Assembly: GCA_030847615.1 (NCBI GenBank)
Contig: JAUMIR010000001.1
Coordinates: forward strand, 263,003,187 to 263,067,186
DNA from: Gambelia wislizenii
Taxonomy: Eukaryota > Chordata > Lepidosauria > Squamata > Crotaphytidae
Direction: 5' to 3'
DNA length: 64,000 bases
In this document: positions 11,127 to 21,016 of the stretch, in pieces
Numbering within the stretch: the first letter of the stretch is position 1
Layout: each line of letters starts with the position of its first letter
Program-made: the position numbers and the translations under genes
The notes under the pieces: generated by a model
Seen by the model: the letters and a program-made list of their open reading frames with translations, nothing else
Told to the model about the DNA's origin: nothing
Database searches by the model: none

Positions 11127-11138
11127 CTGTCTGTGACT

Positions 11139-11540
11139 CCTTTGATGCATGGTAAATACAGAATAGGGAAACTGATGAAGAAACACAACCTCCAAACGAT
11201 CTACAAACCAACCAGGGAAAACCAAGAAATGCTATGCTCAGCAAAGGACAAAAGAGACCCTCTCACAGCTGCAGGAGTTTACCGCAACCATGCAGCTGTG
11301 GACAAGTTTACATAGGAACCACTAAACACAGTGTGTAAACATGAATCAAGAGACACTGCAGACTGGGCCAGCCAGAAAAATCAGCAGTAGCAGAACATGT
11401 TATAAACCAACCTGGACACAAAATGCTATGTAAAAACACAGAAATTCTAGACCAGGCCAACAACTATCATGTCAGAATGCACAGAGAAGCTATTGAAATC
11501 CACAAACACCTGGACAACTTCAACAGGAAAGAATAAACCT
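11139..11540 (+). pseudogene. Penelope-like GIY-YIG endonuclease domain (broken)
   Basis: C-terminal part of a Penelope-like polyprotein. The GIY-YIG nuclease nicks target DNA to prime reverse transcription. The linker reads KLMKKHNLQTIYKPTREN, then KDKRDPLTAAGVYR supplies the GIY-like triplet (GVY). After a frame change near 11287, CSCGQVYIGTTKHSV supplies YIG; it is followed by segments resembling AEHVINQPGHKM and REAIEIHKHLDNFNRKE at about 11395-11535. Defects include the frame change between GVY and YIG and stops just after YIG (about 11326-11340). It is therefore an inactive remnant. The order and spacing match Penelope/Neptune proteins closely. Confidence 0.85.
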
Positions 11541-11793
11541 TTAAAGTAAACAAAGTTGGGCTACCAGTCTTGAAAAACACCAAAATCAAAACTCAACACA
11601 TGCAAATGAACTCAACCCAGGGACAGGGGGATTTCCAACAGATAATGGGCCATTAGCCAAACAGACTCTAATCTTCCTTGCATATCTCCCCCAAGGAACT
11701 ACCCATTCAAATACACAAATTTATATATACTCCCCAACAGCGGCTCACAGTATATAACCCCCCCACACACACACACTCCTACCCAACCATTCT

Positions 11794-11828
11794 CTGAAGA
11801 TGCCAGCCACAGATGCAGGTGAAATGTC
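11794..11828 (+). ncRNA. Hammerhead-ribozyme-like motif in Penelope terminal region
   Basis: CTGAAGA at 11794-11800 fits the catalytic core CUGANGA. It is followed by one extra U, then a stem of 11802-11807 with 11815-11820 (one mismatch, one G-U). Next come GAAA at 11821-11824 and TGTC at 11825-11828. Penelope-like elements are known to carry minimal hammerheads with a very short helix III in this region. The mismatched stem makes activity of this copy doubtful. Confidence 0.45.
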
Positions 11829-11951
11829 AGGAATAATCTCTTCCAGAACATAGCGTCACAGCCTAGGAAAAAACCACAGAAAACCAGTAGCATCTTTATT
11901 ACAGTCATAGACCATCACAGGTAAAAAGGGGATACAGAATAAAAACAAGGT

Positions 11952-11981
11952 AAAAGACTGTGAATATATATTTTCTTCATT
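11952..11981 (+). repeat. Right copy of 30-bp target site duplication
   Basis: Exact repeat of 11097-11126. Confidence 0.85.
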
Positions 11982-12163
11982 TTGACTTGGTGTTCATATT
12001 TTAATGACATACTCTGTGAAACTGAGCTTTGTGTTTAATGTATGATGCTCAATAACATCACCAGGGCCTATCTCGTATGATATCACAAGGGGTTATCTAA
12101 AGCCCTCAGGTTTGGGCTAGTCCTGACCTAGCAACTCTAAAGAAGACAGAGCTGGAGAAGTTG

Positions 12164-12346
12164 TTGCTTTTATTCCTTTTATATCCTATCTCCCCTCCCC
12201 AAGGATCTCAAGGTGGTCCTCCTTCCAGTTTTGATCTTCACAATAACACAGATATTGTGTGCTAAAAGGCAGTGACTGGCCCAAAGCTATGTGATGAGTT
12301 TCATAGCCTAAATCAGATTTGAACTGGGGCCTCTGCAGTCTTACCC
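12164..12346 (-). mobile_element. tRNA-derived SINE, squamate type
   Basis: In antisense it reads from an AT-rich tail (TTTATATCCTATCTCC), through AAGGATCTCAAGGTGGTCC and CAGTGACTGGCCCAAAGCTA, to a B-box-like ATTTGAACTGGGGC. This is the layout of squamate tRNA-derived SINEs with the CCTCACAGGGTTGTTGTGAG body. Moderately diverged. Confidence 0.65.
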
Positions 12347-12355
12347 CCAAACAGA

Positions 12356-12660
12356 GGGGATTATCAGACACCACAAAAAGTACCTTACCAGAACACCAGA
12401 ACAATGTTTCTGTCCCACGAACAGGACCCAGTTTCACACAACATCATTCTTGTCGCATTCTACTCCTGTGCTGCAGCAGTTAGTAAGGCAGTGTTTTTCA
12501 CTGACGGGAACTCCCCGTCAATGAGAAGTGTTGCCTTACTAACTGCTGCAGCACAGGAGCAGAACGTGACAAGGATTTGTGAAACTGCGTCCCTTTCGCG
12601 GGACAGAAACATCATGCTGGTTTTCTGGTAAGGTACTTTTTGTGGCTTCTGATAACCTCC
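12356..12660. mobile_element. Foldback TIR element, TTATCAGA family
   Basis: A 305-bp imperfect palindrome. The ends are GGGGATTATCAGACACC and the complement of GGAGGTTATCAGAAGCC. The inner arms around the centre near 12508 are nearly perfect (CCTGTGCTGCAGCAGTTAGT and its complement). Same terminal motif as the elements at 19464, 27246, 28617, 44964 and 46599. No 3-bp target duplication is visible here. Confidence 0.75.
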
Positions 12661-13798
12661 TGTAACTATTACAATGCGCTTCTAGTTTAATTATTCCTAT
12701 CCCATCTTTATGGATAAAAGTCCTTCTAACAAGACTCACAGGTAACATCAGAATAAATTGAAAGCAACATGAAACAATGCTGAAACCCATCAGAATCAGT
12801 GCAGATGGTGTCACTTGGTCACAGGGCAGATAGAGCAGGGGAAAGTATCTGGTGTTATTATCACCTGAATTTCATGTTCTTCTGTTCTTTCCCACAGGGC
12901 AATGGGTGGTAGCTGAACTTTTACAAGGCAGAAAAGACAGCTTTGATCCTCCCCATTTGTGCTGCAGGGTCTTCTGTCATCTGAGAATGTGGCTTTGTCC
13001 TCTTCCCTGAATCACCAGTTATCAATTTGACTCTGATCATCCATTGAAATGAACAGTTGCCATTCAGGTGTCTGTCCATCATCAAATTCTTATATGCTCT
13101 TATCTGTTGTTTGTCTCAGGCCAACATCTGGTGGTTTCCTCAAAGGCAAATGTTACCTTTTGATTGCTCATCTCTATCTTTTTTTAAAAAAAATAATAAT
13201 TAAATATTTTACAACACATTACATAATCACATATTTCATTTGCTTCCTTCCCTCCCTCCCACCCACCCTCTTCAATGGCTTCACAGAGGATGTATCTGTT
13301 TACGTCTTCATGATACATTTTCCATGATATGGGTAATAGTTGCACTCACATTGGCTATTGCACTACTCCCCCCTTGTTCATTAACTTTAATCACTCATCT
13401 CTATCTAAGCAATTAGTCCAAGTGCAGCCTTTATGCTATCTGGTCTGTACTGACTTTTCTATTATCCCTATTTTGGAAAGTCTCCATGGAGCTCTGCCAG
13501 TGTGTTCTGAAACTACACCTCTGGCTCAGAAGGTAGGTGGAAATATGTGGGAAAACTCCTATGGATATGAATCATAATGGATTGTGCCCAGTGACCTCTA
13601 CTATAATGCCTTATTTTGGGTGTTGGGTGTCATATAGGCATGGTGACAAAAATAATCTGTTTCACCCCAAGACTTGTGTTAGGAGATACATTGGAAGAGG
13701 ATAATTTTCCTAATACATATTTTCAGAGTTCATTTTATATTTTGCAGTTTCCCAAATAAATAAATAAATAAATAAAATACATTCTACATTATTATGCC
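12661..13798. other. Unassigned sequence, no gene seen
   Basis: Contains an A/T-rich run at about 13178-13215, a CCTTCCCTCC tract at 13243-13270 and an (AAAT)n run at 13753-13777. No protein-like ORF. Confidence 0.5.
13753..13777. repeat. (AAAT)n microsatellite
   Basis: Five to six AAAT units. Confidence 0.9.
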
Positions 13799-13805
13799 AA
13801 GCTTT

Positions 13806-14078
13806 AAGCATGGTGTCTTGGTGGTACAGTGGTTAAATGCCGGTACTATAAGTCAACACATTGCAAGTTCTATTCCAAGGTTCACTCAGCCTCCCATCCT
13901 TTTGTAGGTTGGTAAAATGAGTACCCAGCTTGTGGGGGCAATTAGCTAACACACATTGGAAACCGCTTAATGCAGTGTAGATGTGTAAATTGCTATTGTT
14001 TAAAACAAATTGTAAGCCACTCTGATAGCCTTTGTGGCTGAAGAGCAGGGTATAAATACCTAATTAAAAAAAAAAAAA
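13806..14078 (+). mobile_element. tRNA-derived SINE with A-tail
   Basis: The head has a Pol III A-box-like stretch (GGTGGTACAGTGGTTAAATG) and a B-box-like GCAAGTTCTATTCC near 13862. The conserved squamate body follows: GGTAAAATGAGTACCCAGCT, then GGGGCAATTAGCT and AAACCGCTTAATGC. The tail is A12-13 at 14066-14078. AAGCTTT at 13799-13805 recurs at 14077-14083 and may be a short target duplication. Confidence 0.8.
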
Positions 14079-14220
14079 GCTTTGATGCACACATGGAAAG
14101 GAAACCAAGAAGTGTGCTGGAGAAAACACATAGCCTGCATAGCACCAAGGTTAGATTGTTGTCCTGGGATGTGGAAGATCCAGGCTGAAGTCCCCACTGA
14201 GTCATCAAACACACTGAATG

Positions 14221-14267
14221 GCCTTAGGACCATTTATTATTTATTATTTATTTTATTTATTTTATTT
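14221..14267. repeat. (TTTAT)n-rich tract
   Basis: Degenerate TTTAT/TTAT units. Confidence 0.85.
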
Positions 14268-14699
14268 CCCAACCTCAACTACCCCATAGGGTTGATTGAT
14301 ACTAAAGTTGTGAGGAGGAGAGCCGTGTATGTTACTTTCATCTCACTGGAGGAAACATGGGATACAAATTTACCTATTGAATAAATGGAAAAGATGAATT
14401 TTCTGCAATATTAATATTTGATTACTATTGTAATCTTGGCTATTTGGAAGTTATTTATCTAAACATAAAAGTCTTAAACCAAACCCAGTCGGTGACATCT
14501 GCTGACAGAGGTGTTTGTTTCCATCAGCAGTCACCCCTCTTTATCAAAGTCTCCCTGCTCCATGCACCTCAAAAACCTGCTCTAGATATCTGGAAAATCC
14601 TCCAGAGCTGGGTTTGGGAGAGTATGGTTTTCAGTGGAAAAGACAGAGAAGAAAATTCCATGGCACTTTATTTTCTCTGTAGTGAGTAGCAAGATTTAA

Positions 14700-14922
14700 T
14701 TCAGAGACATAGCCGTGTTAGTCTGGAATATCAGTAAGCAAGGAGATCTTATAGCACCTTTCAGACTAACTGAGAGAAAGAAGTTGTAGCCTAAGTTTAC
14801 ACAAACTTGGTCTATTTCCTCTCCATACATCTGAGGAAGTAGGCTTAAGTCTATGAAAGTTTATACTACAACTTCTTCCTCTCAGTTAATCTCAAAGGTG
14901 CTACAAGATCCCCTTGCTAGCA
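14700..14922. mobile_element. Palindromic foldback repeat (family C)
   Basis: Arms 14737-14790 and 14868-14922 are inverted copies (about 85-90% by eye), with phrases TAGCACCTTTCAGACTAACT and GAAAGAAGTTGTAG. The outer part begins ACATAGCCGTGTTAGTCTG. A second copy is at 33668-33872. MITE-like and noncoding. Confidence 0.75.
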
Positions 14923-17510
14923 AGGTTTAGGGATGTGTTGCCCTGGCAGCACCTCCCAGACTTGGGGGGGGGGGCTGCTGGTTCAGGATATGAAGCAAGT
15001 GAAATGACCACACATCAGTTCTGGGCTCTAAAAGAAGGCTATTTTATTAATGACAGCAGATAGAAAAGCAAGCAGGCATATTCTCATCAATCAAACAGAC
15101 ATAGAAAGCAGAAAGATACAAACCGGCTCTGCAGAGTTGCACACTGCTGTGAGGTGAAGTCCTTTGTCTGGCCCTCACCTTATATGTGTTTCTCTCATTG
15201 AAGCTTTGCACACGTAGTGGGTAGAAAGGAAACTTTCTCAAGCCAATTAACATGGAATCGGTATTTGACAAATTCCCAAATGTGGTCAAAATTTTGTGTT
15301 CCTGGCTGCTCGGGAAACACTGATGGGAAGAAAACATTAGTTGGAAAGTTCCTGCAACTTGTGGTTGTTCTTGACACAGCAAAACAGTACAACTTTGTCA
15401 ACTCTGCACAGTCCTAAAAGGTGTACAGTTGGAATATAGCATAACTCTCCAAGCCAATGTTGCACACCTATACTAACTTAAACTGCACAAATTTTATAAG
15501 CATCTGAATGGTTCAACATTGAAAAGGGAAGAACAGAGTAGAACATTCTCTGCATTTTAAGCCCTAAGGCTGCACACCTTAACTGTGAAAACAATGATGA
15601 TTTTCTCCTCTAATTCTCTTCATCCCCACCAAGGCTGCTCCTCTCCTGCTGCTCCCTCCTCTACCACTCTTTCTCAGCTGGATATTTGTGCAAGTTGCTC
15701 GTTAAACAATGTTTGGGGGTTCCTTAAACTAGGGGGTGAAAGGAATTGATGGTAATTTTTGCTGCATGCCTTGGCCCTTCTATCAAGCAAAACCAAAAAA
15801 CCAACTCTCAGACTCCAGTATGCACTACATCTTTATGTATTACTTCCTGGTATCTAATTAATCAATTCCAGTTCTGTCTTGTCCCCCTTTCTCAAAAATT
15901 TGTGCAAAATGAAACAGTCATGGCTAGAAGCAGACCTACAACTACAGTTTTTCTTCAGAAAGTCACACATTTCTGATTAAAACTGTATATGTTTCTTGAC
16001 AATGTGAAGATTTTAAACACTGCAGTGAGTTTTCTATCCTTCATGGTGGTGGTGGTGGTGGAAATCCCAAATGTTTTGACACTATGCGAAGAAACACTGG
16101 TGCCTTTTCCTTGACACCTGTTGGGAAGTGGGAAAATTGAGAATTTCCATCTCTGGCTTGAATACCAGCATGTACTACTCAGCTAGCTATACATCATCAA
16201 TATACCTGATAGCCAATTGAGTCCTTTTGCAGTTCAGCCTGATAGCCAGAAATCCCCACATGGCCTCCTAGGATGACCAGCTAACCTTTCACAGAATTGA
16301 AGCAAGGGGCTTGGAGGGGAGCCACTGAAAAAAAGAGGCATGTACAGGAAGGGAAGCAGGACTAAATAACCTTGACTCTGTTGCAGGCATGGTGTGTGGC
16401 TACACAGAGCCACTTCCATATTTCCCACTTTTCCTACCTGTTCCACTAATGGCATCCCCAGACTGGAGGAAAGTCCCATCTAGGGAACAGAAATTTAGAC
16501 ATGGGGTGGGAAAAACTTTTTCTCAGATTTGATGTGAAATTTATGGTGGATACATATCCCTCTTTCAATATTTGCAGATAAAACTGGTGGTTAATTAATT
16601 GTCAACAAAATGTGGTAGAAAATTGTTTAGAATTTGGAAGTTGCCTTTTATGGATCATCAGATAGGAGGACTGAGGAATTCTTATAAGTTATTTGAAAAA
16701 CTGGAAGCAACTCTTAATAATTATTAGACTGAGTGAAAAACTTGAGTTTCATATTCAGGGGTAGTCCTGCTGGCCATGTAGTAAATACAACAAAATCCAA
16801 AATCCACCTGTCTTTAGACAGGTGAGAATGGATTTGGAAATGTATACCTTCAATTTCTTTGTAACTGAGCCTAAGAGAACTGAAGGTTCTTATAAACCAC
16901 AGTACAGATGGCATTTGACTCCAAAGAGGTTGAATATGATTCACCCAAGTTATGGGTAATTGCTGGTGATATGGAGCAGCAGATGCAGATAGTCAGCACA
17001 CATCTTGGTCTTGCTTATTGATACCATTTTGATATTTATCAATTTTGGAAGAAATTTAAAATACGTATGACAAGTTATGCTTTGCCATTGGATCCGTTAA
17101 TAGTATTATTTTTTAAACAGAATAGTGGAATTAGAAGATGTAGAATTAATTTCACTCAACGGCTGCACAAATGTACATCACTGTACAGGGCTGGGAGGGG
17201 AACCTTTCTCTCCAGCAATTATAGAATTGGTAGTTTGATATGGGACCTGGCTCTTACATGGTAAATGTTGTCCAAGAAGGTAGACAAGACAACTACTTTA
17301 TAGAATAGTGCTCTTTATTGATACACTACTGGAATGACAAGGTTTGACATAAAATTTGTTTATTTGAAGCATTTATTTGTCACTTCTCAGCCCAGCAGGG
17401 CCTCCAAGGCAATATAAAACAGACAATCAATCCATATATGTTTTTGAGTATTATATAACCTATTGGGAAATATTGCTTAAAATTTGTTTTTCTGTCTGCT
17501 TACAGATCAA
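14923..17510. other. Unassigned sequence, no gene seen
   Basis: A (GGT)n run at 16044-16062 and a fragment at 17345-17430 of a squamate repeat (CCCAGCAGGGCCTCCAAGGC) are the only recognisable parts. The short ORFs at 15047-15401 overlap on both strands and look accidental. Confidence 0.45.
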
Positions 17511-17747
17511 TTGCTCTTGCTATCATGTACCTTCAAGTCATTTCCAACTTTTGGCAACCCTAAGGTGAAGTTATCATGGGGTTTACTTGGCAATATTTAA
17601 TCAGAGGAGATTTGCAATTGCCCCCCTCTGAGGCTGAGAGAATGTAACTTGCCTTGGTTCACCCAATGGATTTCCATGGTTAATCAGAGATTCGAACCCT
17701 AGTCTCCCAGAGTTCTGGACCAACACTCAAACCACTGCAACAGCATT
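17511..17747 (-). mobile_element. Sauria-type SINE
   Basis: Antisense: BovB-like tail GTACCTTCAAGTCATTTCCA, body GAGGCTGAGAGAATGTAACT, and tRNA-like head with B-box complement GATTCGAACCCTAGTC near 17690. Confidence 0.85.
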
Positions 17748-18197
17748 ATTTAAATGCACTGAAAAAGAGGGGATAAGTCATTAGTCACAGTTGTTTTTCC
17801 AAGGTGTTCCCTGAGTAGCACTGTAGCTGTAATTTTAAAATTTGTCTTCCTGTTCTACAAAAATAACTTAAACAGTTACATTTTGTTACTTTTTAATGAA
17901 AAATACAAGCCACTGTCTTGCTTTATAAAATATATTTTCCTCTTGTCCACCTCATCATTGCCTCAAAACATACAATAGAACATCAGGTAACAACAGGCAC
18001 AGTGGAAATGAGAACTTGAACCATATGAGATTCCTCCTCCACTAGGTGGTGAGGCCACAGTCCTGTAACTATAAAAGTGACTCAAAAGGTGCTGTTACAT
18101 CAGAAAAGAGTATAATGTTGCACCACACCTTATGAGTAAATACCACAGTGGGCACACCTCAAGTGCCATTGTAATTTAAAACAAAGATGGAGAATAT

Positions 18198-18294
18198 GTG
18201 GCCATCCAGAGGTAGTTGGACTACAGTTTCCAATATTGAGTATGCTGTCTGGGGATGATGTGAGTTAGAGTCCAACCATCTCTGGAGAGCTACC
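18198..18294. mobile_element. Short foldback MITE (degraded)
   Basis: GGCCATCCAGAGGTAGTTGG with GACTACAGTTTCC on the left and an inverted counterpart (GTCCAACCATCTCTGGAGAG) on the right. Same family type as 8906-9032. Further scraps at 19050-19110 and 19195-19255 read similarly but are weak. Confidence 0.5.
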
Positions 18295-19463
18295 ACCCAT
18301 CATCCAATGGTTATGCTGCTGTAACCTCCATACTTCCTTTGGTTTATGAACCTTCCACTAGCCTACTTATCTATTCCCATCTTTCCTTTTGCCTTTTTGC
18401 CACTCTTCATTTTCTGCTTCAAATGACATCCAAAACCTAAAGCAACAAGAAAAGGGGAAACTGAAATGGAAGCGTATGAATGACACTGCCTCAACCAAGA
18501 AAAAAAAGGGCAGAAAGAGAGAGAAAGAGAGATTTTAACAAGCTCATTTTAGAGCCAGCAGCAGCCCTGAAAGGCTCTAAGGCATGCTTTAAATGTTGTG
18601 TAGTGTCCTCCTTTATTACTAAATTTAAAGTACTGGAATATCTCCTTTGGCTTTGGAAATGCTCTCTCTGGACACAAGAAACTTCTCCAAAGTGGTGCTT
18701 TTTTTCATTATGTGTGGTCTTTGTATGACCTCTCAGAGCAATCTCCTCAGGAAAAATATAATATACTTCTCACAATGAATATGGTGGCAAAAATCATTTG
18801 CCTAATGGTTGTTGATTTTTTATGATTATTTCTTTATTTTTCTTTTTTTACTGGAGAGGTGAACCTGATCATGAGTTAAAATAGATTTTGTAATCTCTTT
18901 TAACTGCAATGACATGTATCACAAGAAGGTTATAGATTTTTATTGGTTAATGCTAGTCAATATCCATGGTGCGGGCTGCAGTTTTTCCCCTCCTAACTTT
19001 ATTTCAAAATGAGGTATCATTCATTTTTAACAGCATAGCCCAAGAGCATGTTGCATGAGGGGTTATGGGTCCTGTAGTATAAAACATCTGGAGGCGTAAG
19101 GTCAGGAAAAGCTGCCATTGCCATTTAAACATGTTACTTGGAAAAGCTGTAATTCCCATTGTTGCGTAAACTAATAATTTGCTTATAACTCTGGTTACCT
19201 GGATACTGAAGGATAATGGGAGTTGTAATCCAACAACGTCAAGAGAGCCACACATTTCCCATCTCAGCAGTTAGTAAAAAAAAAATATGAATATCCACAT
19301 TTTAACAGCCACATAAGTCAAAATGGGGAAACTTTGAACCACCTTATAAATATAAATATTCTATGTTTTAGAACAAAACTTCCACAATCCTTTACCACTG
19401 GTCGGTGCTGGGAGGTGTGGTCCAAAATGTCTGGAAGGTGAAGTGTTCCCCATCACAATCTAA
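18295..19463. other. Mostly unassigned; scraps of foldback repeats
   Basis: Between 19050 and 19450 there are several phrases of the GTAATCCAACAACGTC/ACATCTGGAGG type. These suggest eroded copies of the abundant squamate foldback repeat. Nothing coding. Confidence 0.4.
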
Positions 19464-19760
19464 GGAGATTATCAGATGGGAGACAAATATAGCGTCCCCG
19501 TCTCACCAGCTATTTCCCTCCCCGCTCCCATTCCTGTAGCAGTTTAAAATAAAAAATTTCAGACCTACCTTAATCCTAGCATAAAAACTGCTCCCCTCCC
19601 CTCCAGCAGTCCAGGAGTGAATGGAGCTCTCATGGAGCCCTATTCACTTCTTGGAAAGGAAAGCCTGGTCATTCTCATCAGAGGATAATCATGCGGGAAA
19701 TTCAAAAATAAAAAAGAAATTACACATCAAAAAGTAAAACAAAGCCCCAAAACACACTTT

Positions 19761-19776
19761 AAAAATCCCAAGTAAC
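19761..19776 (+). repeat. Left 16-bp L1 target site duplication
   Basis: AAAAATCCCAAGTAAC, repeated exactly at 24199-24214 next to the L1 A-rich tail. Confidence 0.88.
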
Positions 19777-20021
19777 AGATTTAACTTTTTGACAAATGAA
19801 CTAAGGAAGAAAGAAGAAGAACTAATGGAAAACCCAAGTAACGAAAATATACCAAGAGAAATAAAACTAATTAAGAAACAACTAAGTTGGGAAACAATGA
19901 TGATAATAGAAAGGAAGTTGAAGAGAATACGTCAGACAAATTTTGAATTTGCAAACAAATCTGGGAACTGGCTGTCATACAAACTGAAAAAAGAAATGGG
20001 AAAAAACTGATTACACAAATC

Positions 20022-21012
20022 TCCTCTCTCTGGCTTTTCTTTGCAAACGAAGATGCAGGAAGGATTCATCCCACACTTTCTGCAAGCACGCTGATGACTA
20101 AAAAGGCCAATCCGAGATAAACAAGTCCGGTTGCAGAAAGCACAGCAGAAAGTCTCCTTGGGTGATGTTTTTGGGTTGTGATTCTTTCTGCGTTGTCGTT
20201 TCTCTTCAAGACTTGTTCGGCATGAGTTCTCAAATAAGGCTGCAGCATTGAGGATAGTGCGTCTCCATGCCTCCCGATGTGAGGCCAGGGAGGGCCACTG
20301 TTGGTGGTCAATTTGGCCAAGCCTGAGATGTTGTTTCAGGGAGTCCTTGTATCGCTTTTTTGGAGTGCCCCTCTTATGCTGACCTGTGGTGAGTTCACCG
20401 TGGAGTAGTATTTTTGGGAGGCGATGGTCCTCCATCCTAGAAACAGCTGTGTTCTCAATATCATGGACTCAATGCTGGTGATCCCTGCTTGCTCAAGGAC
20501 AACAACATTCGTCACATAGTCAGTCCAGTGTATATTTAGGATTGTGCGTAGACAGCGCTGATGAAAGCGTTCGAGGAGTCGTAGGTGATGGCAATAAGTG
20601 ACCCATGTTTCAGATCCATAAAGGAGGATAGACAGTACAATGGCTCTATACACACTGATTTTTCTGCTTTGCCTCAGGTGTTTATTGCTCCAGACTCTTT
20701 TGTGAAGTCTTCCAAATGCAGTATATGCCTTTGCTAATCTGTGATCGATCTCTTTGTCAGTCTTGGCATCTGAGAAGATGATGCTTCCCAGGTAGGTGAA
20801 CTGCTGAACGGACTTAAGCACAGAGTTGCTGACGGCAATGTGGGGATGACGGTGTTCGTCCTGTGGTGCAGGCTGGTAAAGAAATTCTGTTTTCTTCAGG
20901 TTGACTTTCAGCCCAAAAAGCTCTGCAACTGTTGCAAATCAGGATGTTAGGCGCTGCAGATCTGCTTCTGTGTGGGCAACAAGGGCAGCATCATCAGCAA
21001 AGAGCAGCTCAT
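20022..21012 (-). pseudogene. RT C-terminal half with zinc finger, non-L1 LINE
   Basis: Reads ELLFADDAALVAHTEADLQ first (FADD at 20990-21001). A stop at about 20939-20941 follows, then VQQFTYLGSIIFSDAKTD, GRLHKRVWSNKHL and LLYGSETWVTYCHHLRLLE. A frameshift near 20430 leads into MEDHRLPKILLHGELTTG and a terminal Cys finger CAFCNRTCLSRIGLFSHQRA(C) at about 20086-20148. Proteins ending GELATG...RYKD...SRIGLFSHQRAC are common in animal genomes as RTE/CR1-grade LINEs, but I cannot fix the clade. It is dead because of the stop and frameshift. Confidence 0.8.
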
Positions 21013-21016
21013 GGAC
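20022..21016 (-). mobile_element. Non-LTR retrotransposon fragment nested in the L1 (clade unassigned)
   Basis: About 1 kb antisense piece, 5'-truncated just upstream of the RT catalytic motif. The codons are a different LINE type from the surrounding L1. The L1 reading resumes on both sides, so it is a secondary insertion. No clear target duplication was seen. Confidence 0.8.

Larger units (their letters stand above)
11127..11951 (+). mobile_element. Penelope-like element, 5'-truncated 3' portion
   Basis: An 825-bp insertion in sense orientation, flanked by a perfect 30-bp direct repeat. It starts in the linker between RT and endonuclease and continues through the GIY-YIG domain. It ends in the terminal repeat-like 3' region typical of reptile Penelope/Neptune elements (11750-11890), with a hammerhead-like motif. 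The RT is absent through 5' truncation. Confidence 0.85.
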
